DNA of 7,505 bases from Pseudomonadota bacterium (GTDB taxonomy: Bacteria > Pseudomonadota > Alphaproteobacteria > Rhizobiales > Tepidamorphaceae). The position numbers and the translations under genes were made by a program. Below the pieces are notes generated by a model. That model had not been told where the DNA came from, did not search any database, and worked only from the letters and a program-made list of their open reading frames with translations. This document shows positions 1 through 6,211 of the stretch, in pieces. Positions within the stretch are counted from its first letter, which is position 1; each line of letters opens with the position of its first letter. The stretch is taken from NCBI GenBank assembly GCA_023435545.1, contig JAEYRQ010000141.1, forward strand, positions 1-7,505. Reading direction: 5' to 3'.

Positions 1-60
1 CGGCCGGACCTCTACGGTCCGCTGATGACGCTGGATGGAAGCGAGCGGGTAGCGAGGTAG
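1..60 (+). CDS. 3' end of an unidentified upstream gene (partial)
   Basis: Reading from base 1 gives 19 sense codons and then TAG at 58-60. The tail contains Tyr-Gly-Pro-Leu-Met-Thr-Leu-Asp-Gly and ends in Val-Ala-Arg. Third positions in this frame are mostly G or C, as in the genes that follow. Frame 2 stops at once, and frame 3 has weaker third-position bias. I therefore take this as the C-terminal end of a plus-strand gene that begins left of the window. The last seven or so codons lie inside the GCGAG-rich repeat at 41-105, so the original end of the protein may have been altered by it. Too little is present to name a family or function. Confidence 0.4.
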   Translation, partial: RPDLYGPLMTLDGSERVAR

Positions 61-105
61 CGAGCAGCGATTCCTTCGACTCGCAATTCGCTATTCCCTA
101 TTCGC
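41..105. repeat. Imperfect GTAGCGAG-type inverted repeat (intergenic hairpin)
   Basis: The left arm repeats the unit (G)TAGCGAG (49-56, 57-64) plus a further CAGCGA. The right arm carries the complementary TCGC / TTCGCTA / TTCGC units (81-105). Pairing read by hand: 41-44 with 102-105, 47-49 with 94-96 (two G-T pairs), 50-56 with 87-93, 60-64 with 80-84, and 68-70 with 76-78. The result is a long, interrupted stem. It covers the probable stop codon of the upstream gene. It could be a dispersed palindromic repeat or act as a 3' RNA structure or terminator. No T-run follows, so a classical intrinsic terminator is less likely. Confidence 0.5.
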
Positions 106-119
106 CCTCGGCGCTCATG

Positions 120-233
120 TTATCGTGACGGCCTCCGTATACGTCAGGCTGCCCTTTATAAGACAGCAATACTGACCTATCATGGCTGGATACCCGACCG
201 ACCGGCCGCAGAACGCCGGCGGCAGGACTGCCG
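120..233 (+). promoter_or_regulatory. Leader region of the oxidoreductase gene with nested inverted repeats
   Basis: This stretch is visibly less GC-rich in its first half than the genes around it. It contains TGACG (126-130) facing CGTCA (142-146) across 11 bases, with the palindrome CGTATACG (136-143) overlapping the right arm. A second pairing is GTCAGGCTG (143-151) against CAGC (164-167) and CTGAC (172-176), with a four-base bulge. TATAAG at 157-162 resembles a -10 element, but no convincing -35 lies at the normal distance. A 14-base dyad, CGGCAG-GA-CTGCCG (220-233), abuts the ribosome binding site. Promoter and operator are inferred from position and symmetry only. Confidence 0.3.
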
Positions 234-240
234 AGAGGAA
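233..240 (+). promoter_or_regulatory. Ribosome binding site deciding the ATG at 246
   Basis: GAGAGGAA ends five bases before ATG 246. A second ATG at 241 is in another frame and too close to this site, and the frame from 246 is the one with conserved oxidoreductase motifs. Confidence 0.75.
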
Positions 241-245
241 ATGCG

Positions 246-3200
246 ATGACGCTGAAGTCCGTCACCCTCGACGACAAGTACGACCTGGCCAAGGACAGCG
301 TCTTCGTGTCCGGGACCCAGGCGGTGTTGCGGCTGTGCCTGATGCAGAAAGAGCGCGACCGTCGCGCCGGCCTGAACACCGGGGGGTACATCACCGGCTA
401 TCGTGGTTCGCCGCTGGGCGGTCTCGACCAGACCTTCGGACGCTCGAAGACGCTGCTGACCGCCAATGACATCGTATTTCAGGCAGGCCTCAACGAGGAC
501 CTGGCGGCCACCGCGCTGTGGGGCACCCAGCAGGCGGAATTGCGCGGCGACGGCGCCTATGACGGCGTGTTCGGCATCTGGTACGGCAAGGGCCCCGGCG
601 TCGACCGGTCCGGCGACGTCCTTCGCCACGCCAACCTCGCCGGCTCCTCGCTGCATGGCGGCGTGATTGCGCTGATGGGTGACGACCACACCTGCGAATC
701 CTCCACCACCGCGCACCAGTCCGAGTTCGCCTTCGTCGACGCGATGATCCCGATCCTCAGCCCGGCCGGCGTGCAGGAGATCCTGGACTACGGGCTGCAT
801 GGCTGGGCGCTGTCGCGCTACGCGGGAACCTGGTGCGGCATCAAGTGCGTCAAGGACACGATCGAATCGACCTCGATCGTCGATGGTCGCGTCGAGCGGG
901 TGGAGATCGTCACCCCGACCGATTTCGAGATGCCGGCCGGCGGCCTGAACATCCGCATCAACGACCATGCCATTCTCCAGGCGGCGCGCCTCCACGACTT
1001 CAAGCGCGACGCCGTTCTCGCCTATCTGAGGGCGAACAGGCTCGACAGGATCGTCCTGCAGGGCGGCCCGAAGGCGCGGATCGGCATAGCGACGTTGGGC
1101 AAGAGCTATCTGGACGTGCGCCAGGCGCTGGAGGATCTCGGCATCGACGAGGTCAAGGCGGCAGCACTCGGCATCCGGCTCTACAAGATCGCCTGCCCCT
1201 GGCCGCTGGAGCCCGAGGGCGCCCGACGCTTTGCCGACGGCCTCGACATGATCATCGTGGTCGAGGAGAAGCGCTCGCTGGTCGAGACGCAGCTCAAGGA
1301 GCAGCTCTACGGCATCGCCAACGCGCCGGCGATCGTCGGCAAGCGCGACGAGCAGGACCGCACGCTGCTGCCGAGCAAGGGCGCGCTCGATCCCAACGAC
1401 ATCGCCATCGCGATCGGGGAGCGGGTGCTGCGCTTTGTGGACGATGGCGAAGTCGCCGCGCGCCTCGCCGAAATCAGGAAGTTCCAGACGGTGCTCGCCG
1501 AGACGCAGGACGTCGCGACCCGCACGCCCTATTTCTGCGCCGGGTGCCCGCACAACACCTCGTCCGTGGTGCCGGACGGCAGCCGCGCCTATGCCGGCAT
1601 CGGCTGCCACTACATGGCGCAGTGGATGGACCGGCAGACCGAGGGCTACACCCAGATGGGCGGGGAGGGCGCCAACTGGGTTGGCGAGGCGCCGTTCTCG
1701 AAGCGCAAGCACGTCTTCCAGAATCTCGGCGACGGCACCTACAACCATTCCGGCTATCTGGCGATCCGGGCGGCGGCGGCGTCCGGCGTCAACATGACTT
1801 ACAAGATCCTGTTCAACGATGCGGTCGCGATGACGGGTGGCCAGCGCCACGAGGGCGGGCTGACGGTGGACCAGATCGCCCGGCAGGTGGCGGCGGAAGG
1901 GGCGAAGCAGGTCGTCATCGTCACCGACGAGCCGGACAAGTACCCGACCGGGACCGAGTTCCCGGCGGGCACCACGATCCATCACCGCTCGGAGCTGGAC
2001 GAGGTTCAGAAGGCGCTGCGCGAGGTTCCGGGCCTGACGGCCCTGATCTACGACCAGACCTGCGCGGCGGAGAAGCGCAGGCGGCGCAAGCGCGGCCAGT
2101 TCCCCGATCCGCAGAAGCGCATCTTCATCAACGAACTGGTCTGCGAGGGCTGCGGCGACTGCGGCGTGCAGTCGAACTGCGTGGCGATCCAGCCGGTCGA
2201 GACCGAGTTCGGCCGCAAGCGGCAGATCGACCAGTCGAGCTGCAACAAGGACTATTCCTGCCTGAAGGGCTTCTGCCCGAGCTTCGTCACCGTCGAGGGC
2301 GGGCAGGTCCGCAAGGGGACTGATCCGGCCGGCACGAAGCGCGGCGAGGTCGACGTCTCCGATCTTCCGATGCCCGAGTTGCCGAAGATCGACGGCACCT
2401 ACGACGTGGTGGTGACCGGCGTCGGGGGCACCGGCGTCGTCACCATCGGCGCGCTGATCGGCATGGCGGCCTATCTGGAAGGCAAGGGCTGCGGCATCAT
2501 CGACATGGCGGGCCTCGCCCAGAAGGGCGGCTCGGTGCTCACCCACCTGAAGATCGCCGAGAGCCCGGAGGCGATCAGCGCGATCCGGGTTTCGGCCGGC
2601 GCGGCGGAACTTGTGCTTGGCTGCGACATCGTCGTGGCGGGGACGAAGAAGGTGCTGGCCTCAGTGAAGCCCGGCCAGACCGAGGTGGTGGTCAACACCC
2701 ACGCGGCCTATCCCGGCGACTTCGCCAAGAATGCCAACTTCACGCTGCCGATCGAGCGGCTGAAGCGGGCGATCCGCGGCCAGGCGGGGCAGGGCCATGT
2801 GCACACGGTGGATGCCACCGGGCTCGCCACCGCACTCCTGGGCGATGCCATTCTCGGCAACATCTTCATGCTCGGCTACGCCTACCAGCTCGGCCAGCTG
2901 CCGCTGAGCGCCGAGGCGCTGGAGCGGGCGATCGAGCTGAATGGCGTGTCGATCCGCGACAACGTCGCCGCCTTCCGCTGGGGCCGCCGCGCGGCGGTCG
3001 AACCGGCAGCGGTTGAGAAGATCGCCGAGCCCGGCACGGGTGCCGATCCGATGCACGACATCTCAGTCACACTAAACGAGATGATCGAGCGGCGGGTGAC
3101 GTTCCTCACCGGCTATCAGGACGCCGCCTATGCAGAGCGCTACCGCGCCCGCGTCGAGACCGTTCGCGCGGCGGAGGCCGCGGCCATGCCGGGCGAGACG

Positions 3201-3731
3201 GCACTGACCGAGGCCGTCGCCCGCTACCTGTTCAAGCTGATGGCCTACAAGGACGAGTACGAGGGCGCGCGGCTCTATACCGACGGCACCTTCCTGAAGG
3301 CGGTCAGGGACACCTTCGAGGGCGACTACAGGCTGAAGTTCCACCTCGCCCCGCCGCTCACCAACAAGCCGGATCCCGCGACCGGCCGGCCGAAGAAGAC
3401 CACGTTCGGTCCGTGGATGATGACGGCGTTCCGGGTGCTCGCCTCACTCAAGGGCCTGCGCGGGACGAAGCTCGACATCTTCGGCTACAGCCACGAGCGG
3501 CGCACTGAGCGGCAGCTGATCGCCGACTACGAGGCGATGCTCGACGAACTGGTGGCAAAGCTGACTCCCGCCACCCACGCCACCGCGATCGCGCTCGCCT
3601 CGATCCCGGAGAAGATCCGCGGCTACGGGCCGGTCAAGGAGAGGCATCTCGCCGCCGCCAAGGCGGAGGAGGCAGCGCTGCTGGAGGCGTTCCGCACCGG
3701 CGGCGCGGAGGCGCGACAGGCGGCGGAATAG
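246..3731 (+). CDS. Indolepyruvate:ferredoxin oxidoreductase, fused IorA-IorB type (EC 1.2.7.8)
   Basis: The 1161-residue protein matches the usual length of single-chain bacterial indolepyruvate ferredoxin oxidoreductases. It would act in the cytoplasm, using thiamine diphosphate and Fe-S clusters to decarboxylate aryl-2-oxo acids (indolepyruvate, phenylpyruvate) to aryl-acetyl-CoA while reducing ferredoxin. Domains read from the sequence: a pyrimidine-type thiamine domain in the N-terminal part (GYRGSPLGGLDQ at 51-62); CAGCPHNTS (431-439) with C454 in GIGCH; a thiamine-binding segment from GDGT (495-498) to N524 and MTGGQ; a ferredoxin-like Cys region (633-677); a gamma-subunit-like domain starting with GVGGTGV (725-731); and a C-terminal family-specific extension (about 940-1140), which I believe corresponds to DUF6537. 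Archaeal enzymes split these parts over two subunits. No ferredoxin gene is in view. Family assignment is firm; the actual 2-oxo acid is inferred. Confidence 0.95.
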   Translation: MTLKSVTLDDKYDLAKDSVFVSGTQAVLRLCLMQKERDRRAGLNTGGYITGYRGSPLGGLDQTFGRSKTLLTANDIVFQAGLNEDLAATALWGTQQAELRGDGAYDGVFGIWYGKGPGVDRSGDVLRHANLAGSSLHGGVIALMGDDHTCESSTTAHQSEFAFVDAMIPILSPAGVQEILDYGLHGWALSRYAGTWCGIKCVKDTIESTSIVDGRVERVEIVTPTDFEMPAGGLNIRINDHAILQAARLHDFKRDAVLAYLRANRLDRIVLQGGPKARIGIATLGKSYLDVRQALEDLGIDEVKAAALGIRLYKIACPWPLEPEGARRFADGLDMIIVVEEKRSLVETQLKEQLYGIANAPAIVGKRDEQDRTLLPSKGALDPNDIAIAIGERVLRFVDDGEVAARLAEIRKFQTVLAETQDVATRTPYFCAGCPHNTSSVVPDGSRAYAGIGCHYMAQWMDRQTEGYTQMGGEGANWVGEAPFSKRKHVFQNLGDGTYNHSGYLAIRAAAASGVNMTYKILFNDAVAMTGGQRHEGGLTVDQIARQVAAEGAKQVVIVTDEPDKYPTGTEFPAGTTIHHRSELDEVQKALREVPGLTALIYDQTCAAEKRRRRKRGQFPDPQKRIFINELVCEGCGDCGVQSNCVAIQPVETEFGRKRQIDQSSCNKDYSCLKGFCPSFVTVEGGQVRKGTDPAGTKRGEVDVSDLPMPELPKIDGTYDVVVTGVGGTGVVTIGALIGMAAYLEGKGCGIIDMAGLAQKGGSVLTHLKIAESPEAISAIRVSAGAAELVLGCDIVVAGTKKVLASVKPGQTEVVVNTHAAYPGDFAKNANFTLPIERLKRAIRGQAGQGHVHTVDATGLATALLGDAILGNIFMLGYAYQLGQLPLSAEALERAIELNGVSIRDNVAAFRWGRRAAVEPAAVEKIAEPGTGADPMHDISVTLNEMIERRVTFLTGYQDAAYAERYRARVETVRAAEAAAMPGETALTEAVARYLFKLMAYKDEYEGARLYTDGTFLKAVRDTFEGDYRLKFHLAPPLTNKPDPATGRPKKTTFGPWMMTAFRVLASLKGLRGTKLDIFGYSHERRTERQLIADYEAMLDELVAKLTPATHATAIALASIPEKIRGYGPVKERHLAAAKAEEAALLEAFRTGGAEARQAAE

Positions 3732-3732
3732 G

Positions 3733-3799
3733 GTCGGCTCCCGACGGGGCGGCGAGGCGGCCGGTTCCGGCCGCGACTTGAGCATCCCCGCTGGCGGGG
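3733..3799. repeat. Three GC-rich inverted repeats in tandem
   Basis: Immediately after the oxidoreductase stop lie GTCGG-CTC-CCGAC (3733-3745), then a perfect 18-base dyad with GCGGCCGG and CCGGCCGC arms around TT (3757-3774), then CCCCGC-TG-GCGGGG (3786-3799). Their centres are about 26.5 and 27 bases apart. As RNA they could form three successive stem-loops that end or protect the oxidoreductase message. As DNA they could be protein-binding sites ahead of the regulator gene. No T-run follows any of them. Confidence 0.5.
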
Positions 3800-3844
3800 C
3801 GATACTCGCTGCCGCCATTGCCCGCAGCACGTATTCAGGCCCTC

Positions 3845-3851
3845 GAGGGGA
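3845..3851 (+). promoter_or_regulatory. Ribosome binding site supporting GTG 3856 for the regulator
   Basis: GAGGGGA lies four bases before GTG 3856. The in-frame TTG at 3778 has no such site, and an extension from it would be encoded by the palindromes. The site overlaps the 10-base palindrome CCCTCGAGGG (3840-3849), so its access could be modulated by structure or by a bound protein. Confidence 0.6.
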
Positions 3852-3855
3852 CGCG

Positions 3856-4530
3856 GTGATCAGCCCGGAGCGACTGAACGAGATCGCCGCCTGGTCGCGG
3901 GAACTGACCGAGGACCAGATCGACCGGGCCTGCCGCGGCATCACCGAGAAGCAGCTTCACCCCGGCGCCTATCTGTTCCATCGCGGTGACAGGTTCGATG
4001 CCTGGGCGGGCGTCGTCTCCGGCATCGTCAAGATGAGCACCTTCACCATCAGCGGCAAGGCGGTGAGCTATACCGGGGTGGCGAAGGGTGGCTGGTTCGG
4101 CGAGGGGTCTGTGATCAAGGACGAACCGCGCCAGTACGACATCATCGCGCTGCGCGAGACGCGTGTGGCGCTGCTGAACGGCGCGACCTTCCGCTGGCTG
4201 TTCGAGACGTCTGCCGGGTTCAACCGGTTTCTGGTGCGCCAGTTGAACGAACGGCTCGGCCAGTTCATCGCGCTCGTCGGTCATGATCGTGGCTTCGAGG
4301 CCACCACCCGGCTCGCCCGCTGCATCGCCTGGCTGTGCAACCCGGTGCTGTCACCTGGCGTCGGCAACCGTCTGGAGATCAGCCAGGAAGAACTCGGGCT
4401 GTTGAGCGGCCTGTCGCGGCAGATGGCGAACCGCTGCCTGAAGGAACTCGAGGAGCACGGGCTGGTGCGCGTCGAGGCGGATGGCGTCGGCATCCTCAAT
4501 CTGGAGGGGCTGAGGCATTTCGGTGAGTAG
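3856..4530 (+). CDS. Crp/Fnr-family transcriptional regulator
   Basis: From GTG 3856 the product is 224 residues, normal for the family. Residues about 10-120 form a cyclic-nucleotide-binding-like beta-roll (LHPGAYLFHRGD at 34-45, GGWFGEGS at 78-85, then EPRQYDIIAL). A long dimerisation helix follows (about 120-160), and then a winged helix-turn-helix DNA-binding domain. Its ISQEELGLLSGLSRQ segment (175-189) and ANRCLKELEEHGLV (191-204) are typical of Crp-type HTH. The FNR N-terminal cysteine cluster is absent (only C26 near the N-terminus), so oxygen sensing through an Fe-S cluster is unlikely. The CRP cAMP-contact Arg-Ser pair appears as Arg-Gln (92-93), so the ligand is uncertain. A longer version starting at TTG 3778 is possible but less supported. 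It may control the oxidoreductase, the porin or the synthetase; this is inferred from position. Confidence 0.88.
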   Translation: MISPERLNEIAAWSRELTEDQIDRACRGITEKQLHPGAYLFHRGDRFDAWAGVVSGIVKMSTFTISGKAVSYTGVAKGGWFGEGSVIKDEPRQYDIIALRETRVALLNGATFRWLFETSAGFNRFLVRQLNERLGQFIALVGHDRGFEATTRLARCIAWLCNPVLSPGVGNRLEISQEELGLLSGLSRQMANRCLKELEEHGLVRVEADGVGILNLEGLRHFGE

Positions 4531-4598
4531 GCCGGTCTGCGGGGTATTCGGTTTGTCGCACCGCTCTGCCATAGTCGCGGCGTCGCCAGGGGGAGCAC

Positions 4599-4605
4599 GA
4601 GAGGG
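4599..4605 (+). promoter_or_regulatory. Ribosome binding site supporting TTG 4613 for the porin
   Basis: GAGAGGG sits seven bases before TTG 4613, and its GAGAGG core also occurs before the oxidoreductase gene. Starting here gives a normal signal peptide, whereas the upstream GTG 4523 adds 30 residues with no secretion character. Confidence 0.55.
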
Positions 4606-4612
4606 CCGAACG

Positions 4613-5998
4613 TTGCCGGGGCGGATGTGGGCAATGTGGCCTGCGACATTGGCAACAGTGTGGGCGGGCGCTCCGGCGATCGCGGCCGACCCCGGCCCGA
4701 TGCCCGTACAGCGCTGCACCCTGGACGGCTTTATCCAACTGCCGGGCAGCGATGTATGCCTTGCGATCAGCGGCTATGCGCGCCTCGATGTCACCGCCAT
4801 CGACAAGAACTGGCTCGGCACAGACGGCTACGAGGTCGACGGCATTGCCGTGAACGGCAATTCGGTGGCCCCGAGCGGGGTCGTTCCGACGACCAGCACC
4901 GGGTTCCGCGACGACACGATCGAGATGTATTCGGAGGGCAGGCTGTCATTCGACGCCCGCTCCGCCACCGACTACGGCACGGTTCGGGCCTATGTGCAGG
5001 CGGAGGTCGTTGACGACGAGAGCCGAAGCGGAGGCGACGTCGAGCTCCGGCATGCCTACGTCCAATTCGGCAACTGGCTGTTCGGCAAGACCTACTCCAC
5101 CATCCTGCTGTCGGAGGCGGGGCCGGACTATTCCGACCCCTACACGGTGGTCGGCGACAACTCCACCAACATCCGCCGCAACCAGATCCGCTACACTCAG
5201 CCGCTCGGGCAAGATCTCTCGCTGAGGCTGGCGGTCGAGGACCAGAACTACGACACGCCGACGGCGGCGATCGTCGGGCTCGGGCCGCTGATGCCGCTGG
5301 TCGCGCCGGGAGTGACATCCTATGCGGTCGACAATGACGCCAACGACTGGCCGGACCTTGTGGCGGCGCTTCGGTGGAGCCGCGACGGCGTCGGATCCTG
5401 GCAGGTGGCCGGCGCGCTTCACCAGAACAGCTTCGTCGAGGTGCCGAGCTTCGGCAATCTGCCGGTGCCGGGCGCCGGCGACAGCGATCTCGGCTTCGCG
5501 CTGCTCTTCGGCCTTGCCCTCGACCTGCCGACGGGGGAGGGGGACACGTTCACTTTCCTCGCCAACTACACCGACGGCGCGAGCCAATATCTCCAGGACG
5601 TCTTCGGCGACAGCGCCAACATCACATGGGGTCGCTGCAGCCCCACGTCGAACTGCATCCTCGACCGGGTGACCAAGTGGTCCGTGGTGAGTTCGCTCAC
5701 CCGCGCTATTTCAGCGCAGTGGCAGGCAACGGTGGGTGCCGGATATGCCGAGACGAACTATGGCGCCCTGGGAACGGCCACCTCCGGCTTGTTGGGGGCG
5801 CCAGGCGTGCTGGATGTCGCGAGCCTGGAGATCTTCGCCAATGTGGTGTGGAACCCGGTTCCCAAGACGACCTTCATGCTCGACGTGCACTACGGCCGCA
5901 TCGATTTCGGAGGTTTCGACCTGGATGCGACCTTGCCCGGCGTACAATCGGCCCAGGGCGCGTGGGCGGCGACGTTCGAGGTGACGCGCCGGTTCTGA
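4613..5998 (+). CDS. Outer-membrane porin, alphaproteobacterial Porin_2 type
   Basis: From TTG 4613 the product is 461 residues. The N-terminus has an Arg, a hydrophobic stretch and an Ala-rich end (MWPATLATVWAGAPAIA), with likely signal-peptidase cleavage after residue 24 (AIA-A) and export to the outer membrane. Right after it comes CTLDGFIQLPGSDVCLAISG (35-54), the hallmark start of alphaproteobacterial porins, with Cys at 35 and 49. The rest shows alternating aromatic/polar strands rich in Gly, Asp, Asn and Tyr, and the chain ends in Arg-Arg-Phe, a typical C-terminal assembly signal. Another Cys pair (RCSPTSNC) sits in the middle to late part, probably in a loop, and may form a disulfide. 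It would form a passive channel for small hydrophilic solutes; the solute is unknown. ATG 4625 and ATG 4634 are alternative starts that keep the signal core. An 82-base gap separates it from the regulator, so co-transcription is plausible. Confidence 0.88.
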   Translation: MPGRMWAMWPATLATVWAGAPAIAADPGPMPVQRCTLDGFIQLPGSDVCLAISGYARLDVTAIDKNWLGTDGYEVDGIAVNGNSVAPSGVVPTTSTGFRDDTIEMYSEGRLSFDARSATDYGTVRAYVQAEVVDDESRSGGDVELRHAYVQFGNWLFGKTYSTILLSEAGPDYSDPYTVVGDNSTNIRRNQIRYTQPLGQDLSLRLAVEDQNYDTPTAAIVGLGPLMPLVAPGVTSYAVDNDANDWPDLVAALRWSRDGVGSWQVAGALHQNSFVEVPSFGNLPVPGAGDSDLGFALLFGLALDLPTGEGDTFTFLANYTDGASQYLQDVFGDSANITWGRCSPTSNCILDRVTKWSVVSSLTRAISAQWQATVGAGYAETNYGALGTATSGLLGAPGVLDVASLEIFANVVWNPVPKTTFMLDVHYGRIDFGGFDLDATLPGVQSAQGAWAATFEVTRRF

Positions 5999-6023
5999 AG
6001 TCGGCGCAGCGCAAAGTTCGACC

Positions 6024-6033
6024 CATCTAGATG
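6024..6033. other. Perfect 10-base palindrome CATCTAGATG downstream of the porin
   Basis: It lies 26 bases after the porin stop, within the space between AGTCGG (5999-6004) and CCGACT (6035-6040), which could pair with each other. It may be part of a 3' structure or a protein-binding site, or it may be chance. Confidence 0.25.
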
Positions 6034-6098
6034 ACCGACTGGTGCCTTGTCTGTCAACTGGATGGTGGCGCAGCCGGCCCGCATCTGCGAATTGTTGC

Positions 6099-6144
6099 GT
6101 CCGAAACGGCATCGCGTTCCGCTTGATGGGAATGCCGGTCGGAC
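6099..6144 (+). terminator. 46-base stem-loop between porin and synthetase
   Basis: GTCCGA (6099-6104) pairs with TCGGAC (6139-6144), and CGGCAT (6107-6112) with ATGCCG (6132-6137). Together these give 12 base pairs interrupted only by AA opposite G. Inside, TCC (6118-6120) can pair with GGA (6129-6131). Only two T residues follow, so this may be a weak or factor-assisted terminator for the porin message, an RNA-protecting 3' hairpin, or a structure in the leader of the next gene. Confidence 0.4.
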
Positions 6145-6167
6145 TTAACGTCTAACGAACACGACAA

Positions 6168-6186
6168 GCGCCGCGAAAAGCGGTGC
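6168..6186 (+). other. Short stem-loop in the leader of the acyl-CoA synthetase gene
   Basis: GCGCCGC (6168-6174) pairs with GCGGTGC (6180-6186), including one G-T pair, around a GAAAA loop. It lies 25 bases before ATG 6212 and just upstream of the AGGTGGGG ribosome binding site (6196-6203). GGCCTTTC follows it, so it is a poor terminator. It could instead influence translation of the synthetase. Confidence 0.35.
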
Positions 6187-6211
6187 GGCCTTTCAGGTGG
6201 GGAAAACGCGG

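Noticed and set aside
98..394. A 98-codon minus-strand frame covering the oxidoreductase leader and start
   Set aside because: It overlaps the 5' end of the real gene, has no recognised motif, and would read through the regulatory region.
182..469. A 95-codon plus-strand frame starting at ATG 182 ahead of the oxidoreductase start
   Set aside because: Most of it is a shifted frame of the oxidoreductase gene, and its Arg-rich composition fits an overlap artefact.
833..2323. A 496-codon plus-strand frame inside the oxidoreductase gene
   Set aside because: It is Arg/Gly-rich low-complexity translation of a shifted frame of the real gene, with no domain and no independent start signal.
180..2546. 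A 788-codon open frame on the minus strand opposite the oxidoreductase gene
   Set aside because: It is rich in Arg, Ala, Leu, Asp and Val without recognisable domains and lies wholly opposite a gene with clear conserved motifs. Long antisense frames are common in GC-rich DNA because stop codons are rare in that phase.
4531..4612. Search for a terminator or promoter between the regulator and the porin
   Set aside because: No convincing stem with a T-run and no correctly spaced -35/-10 pair was found; only the ribosome binding site is supported.
6123..6151. TTGATG and TAACGT with a 17-base spacer as a promoter for the synthetase
   Set aside because: Matches to the consensus are weak, and both the -35 candidate and the spacer lie inside the 6099-6144 hairpin, so chance is the simpler reading.
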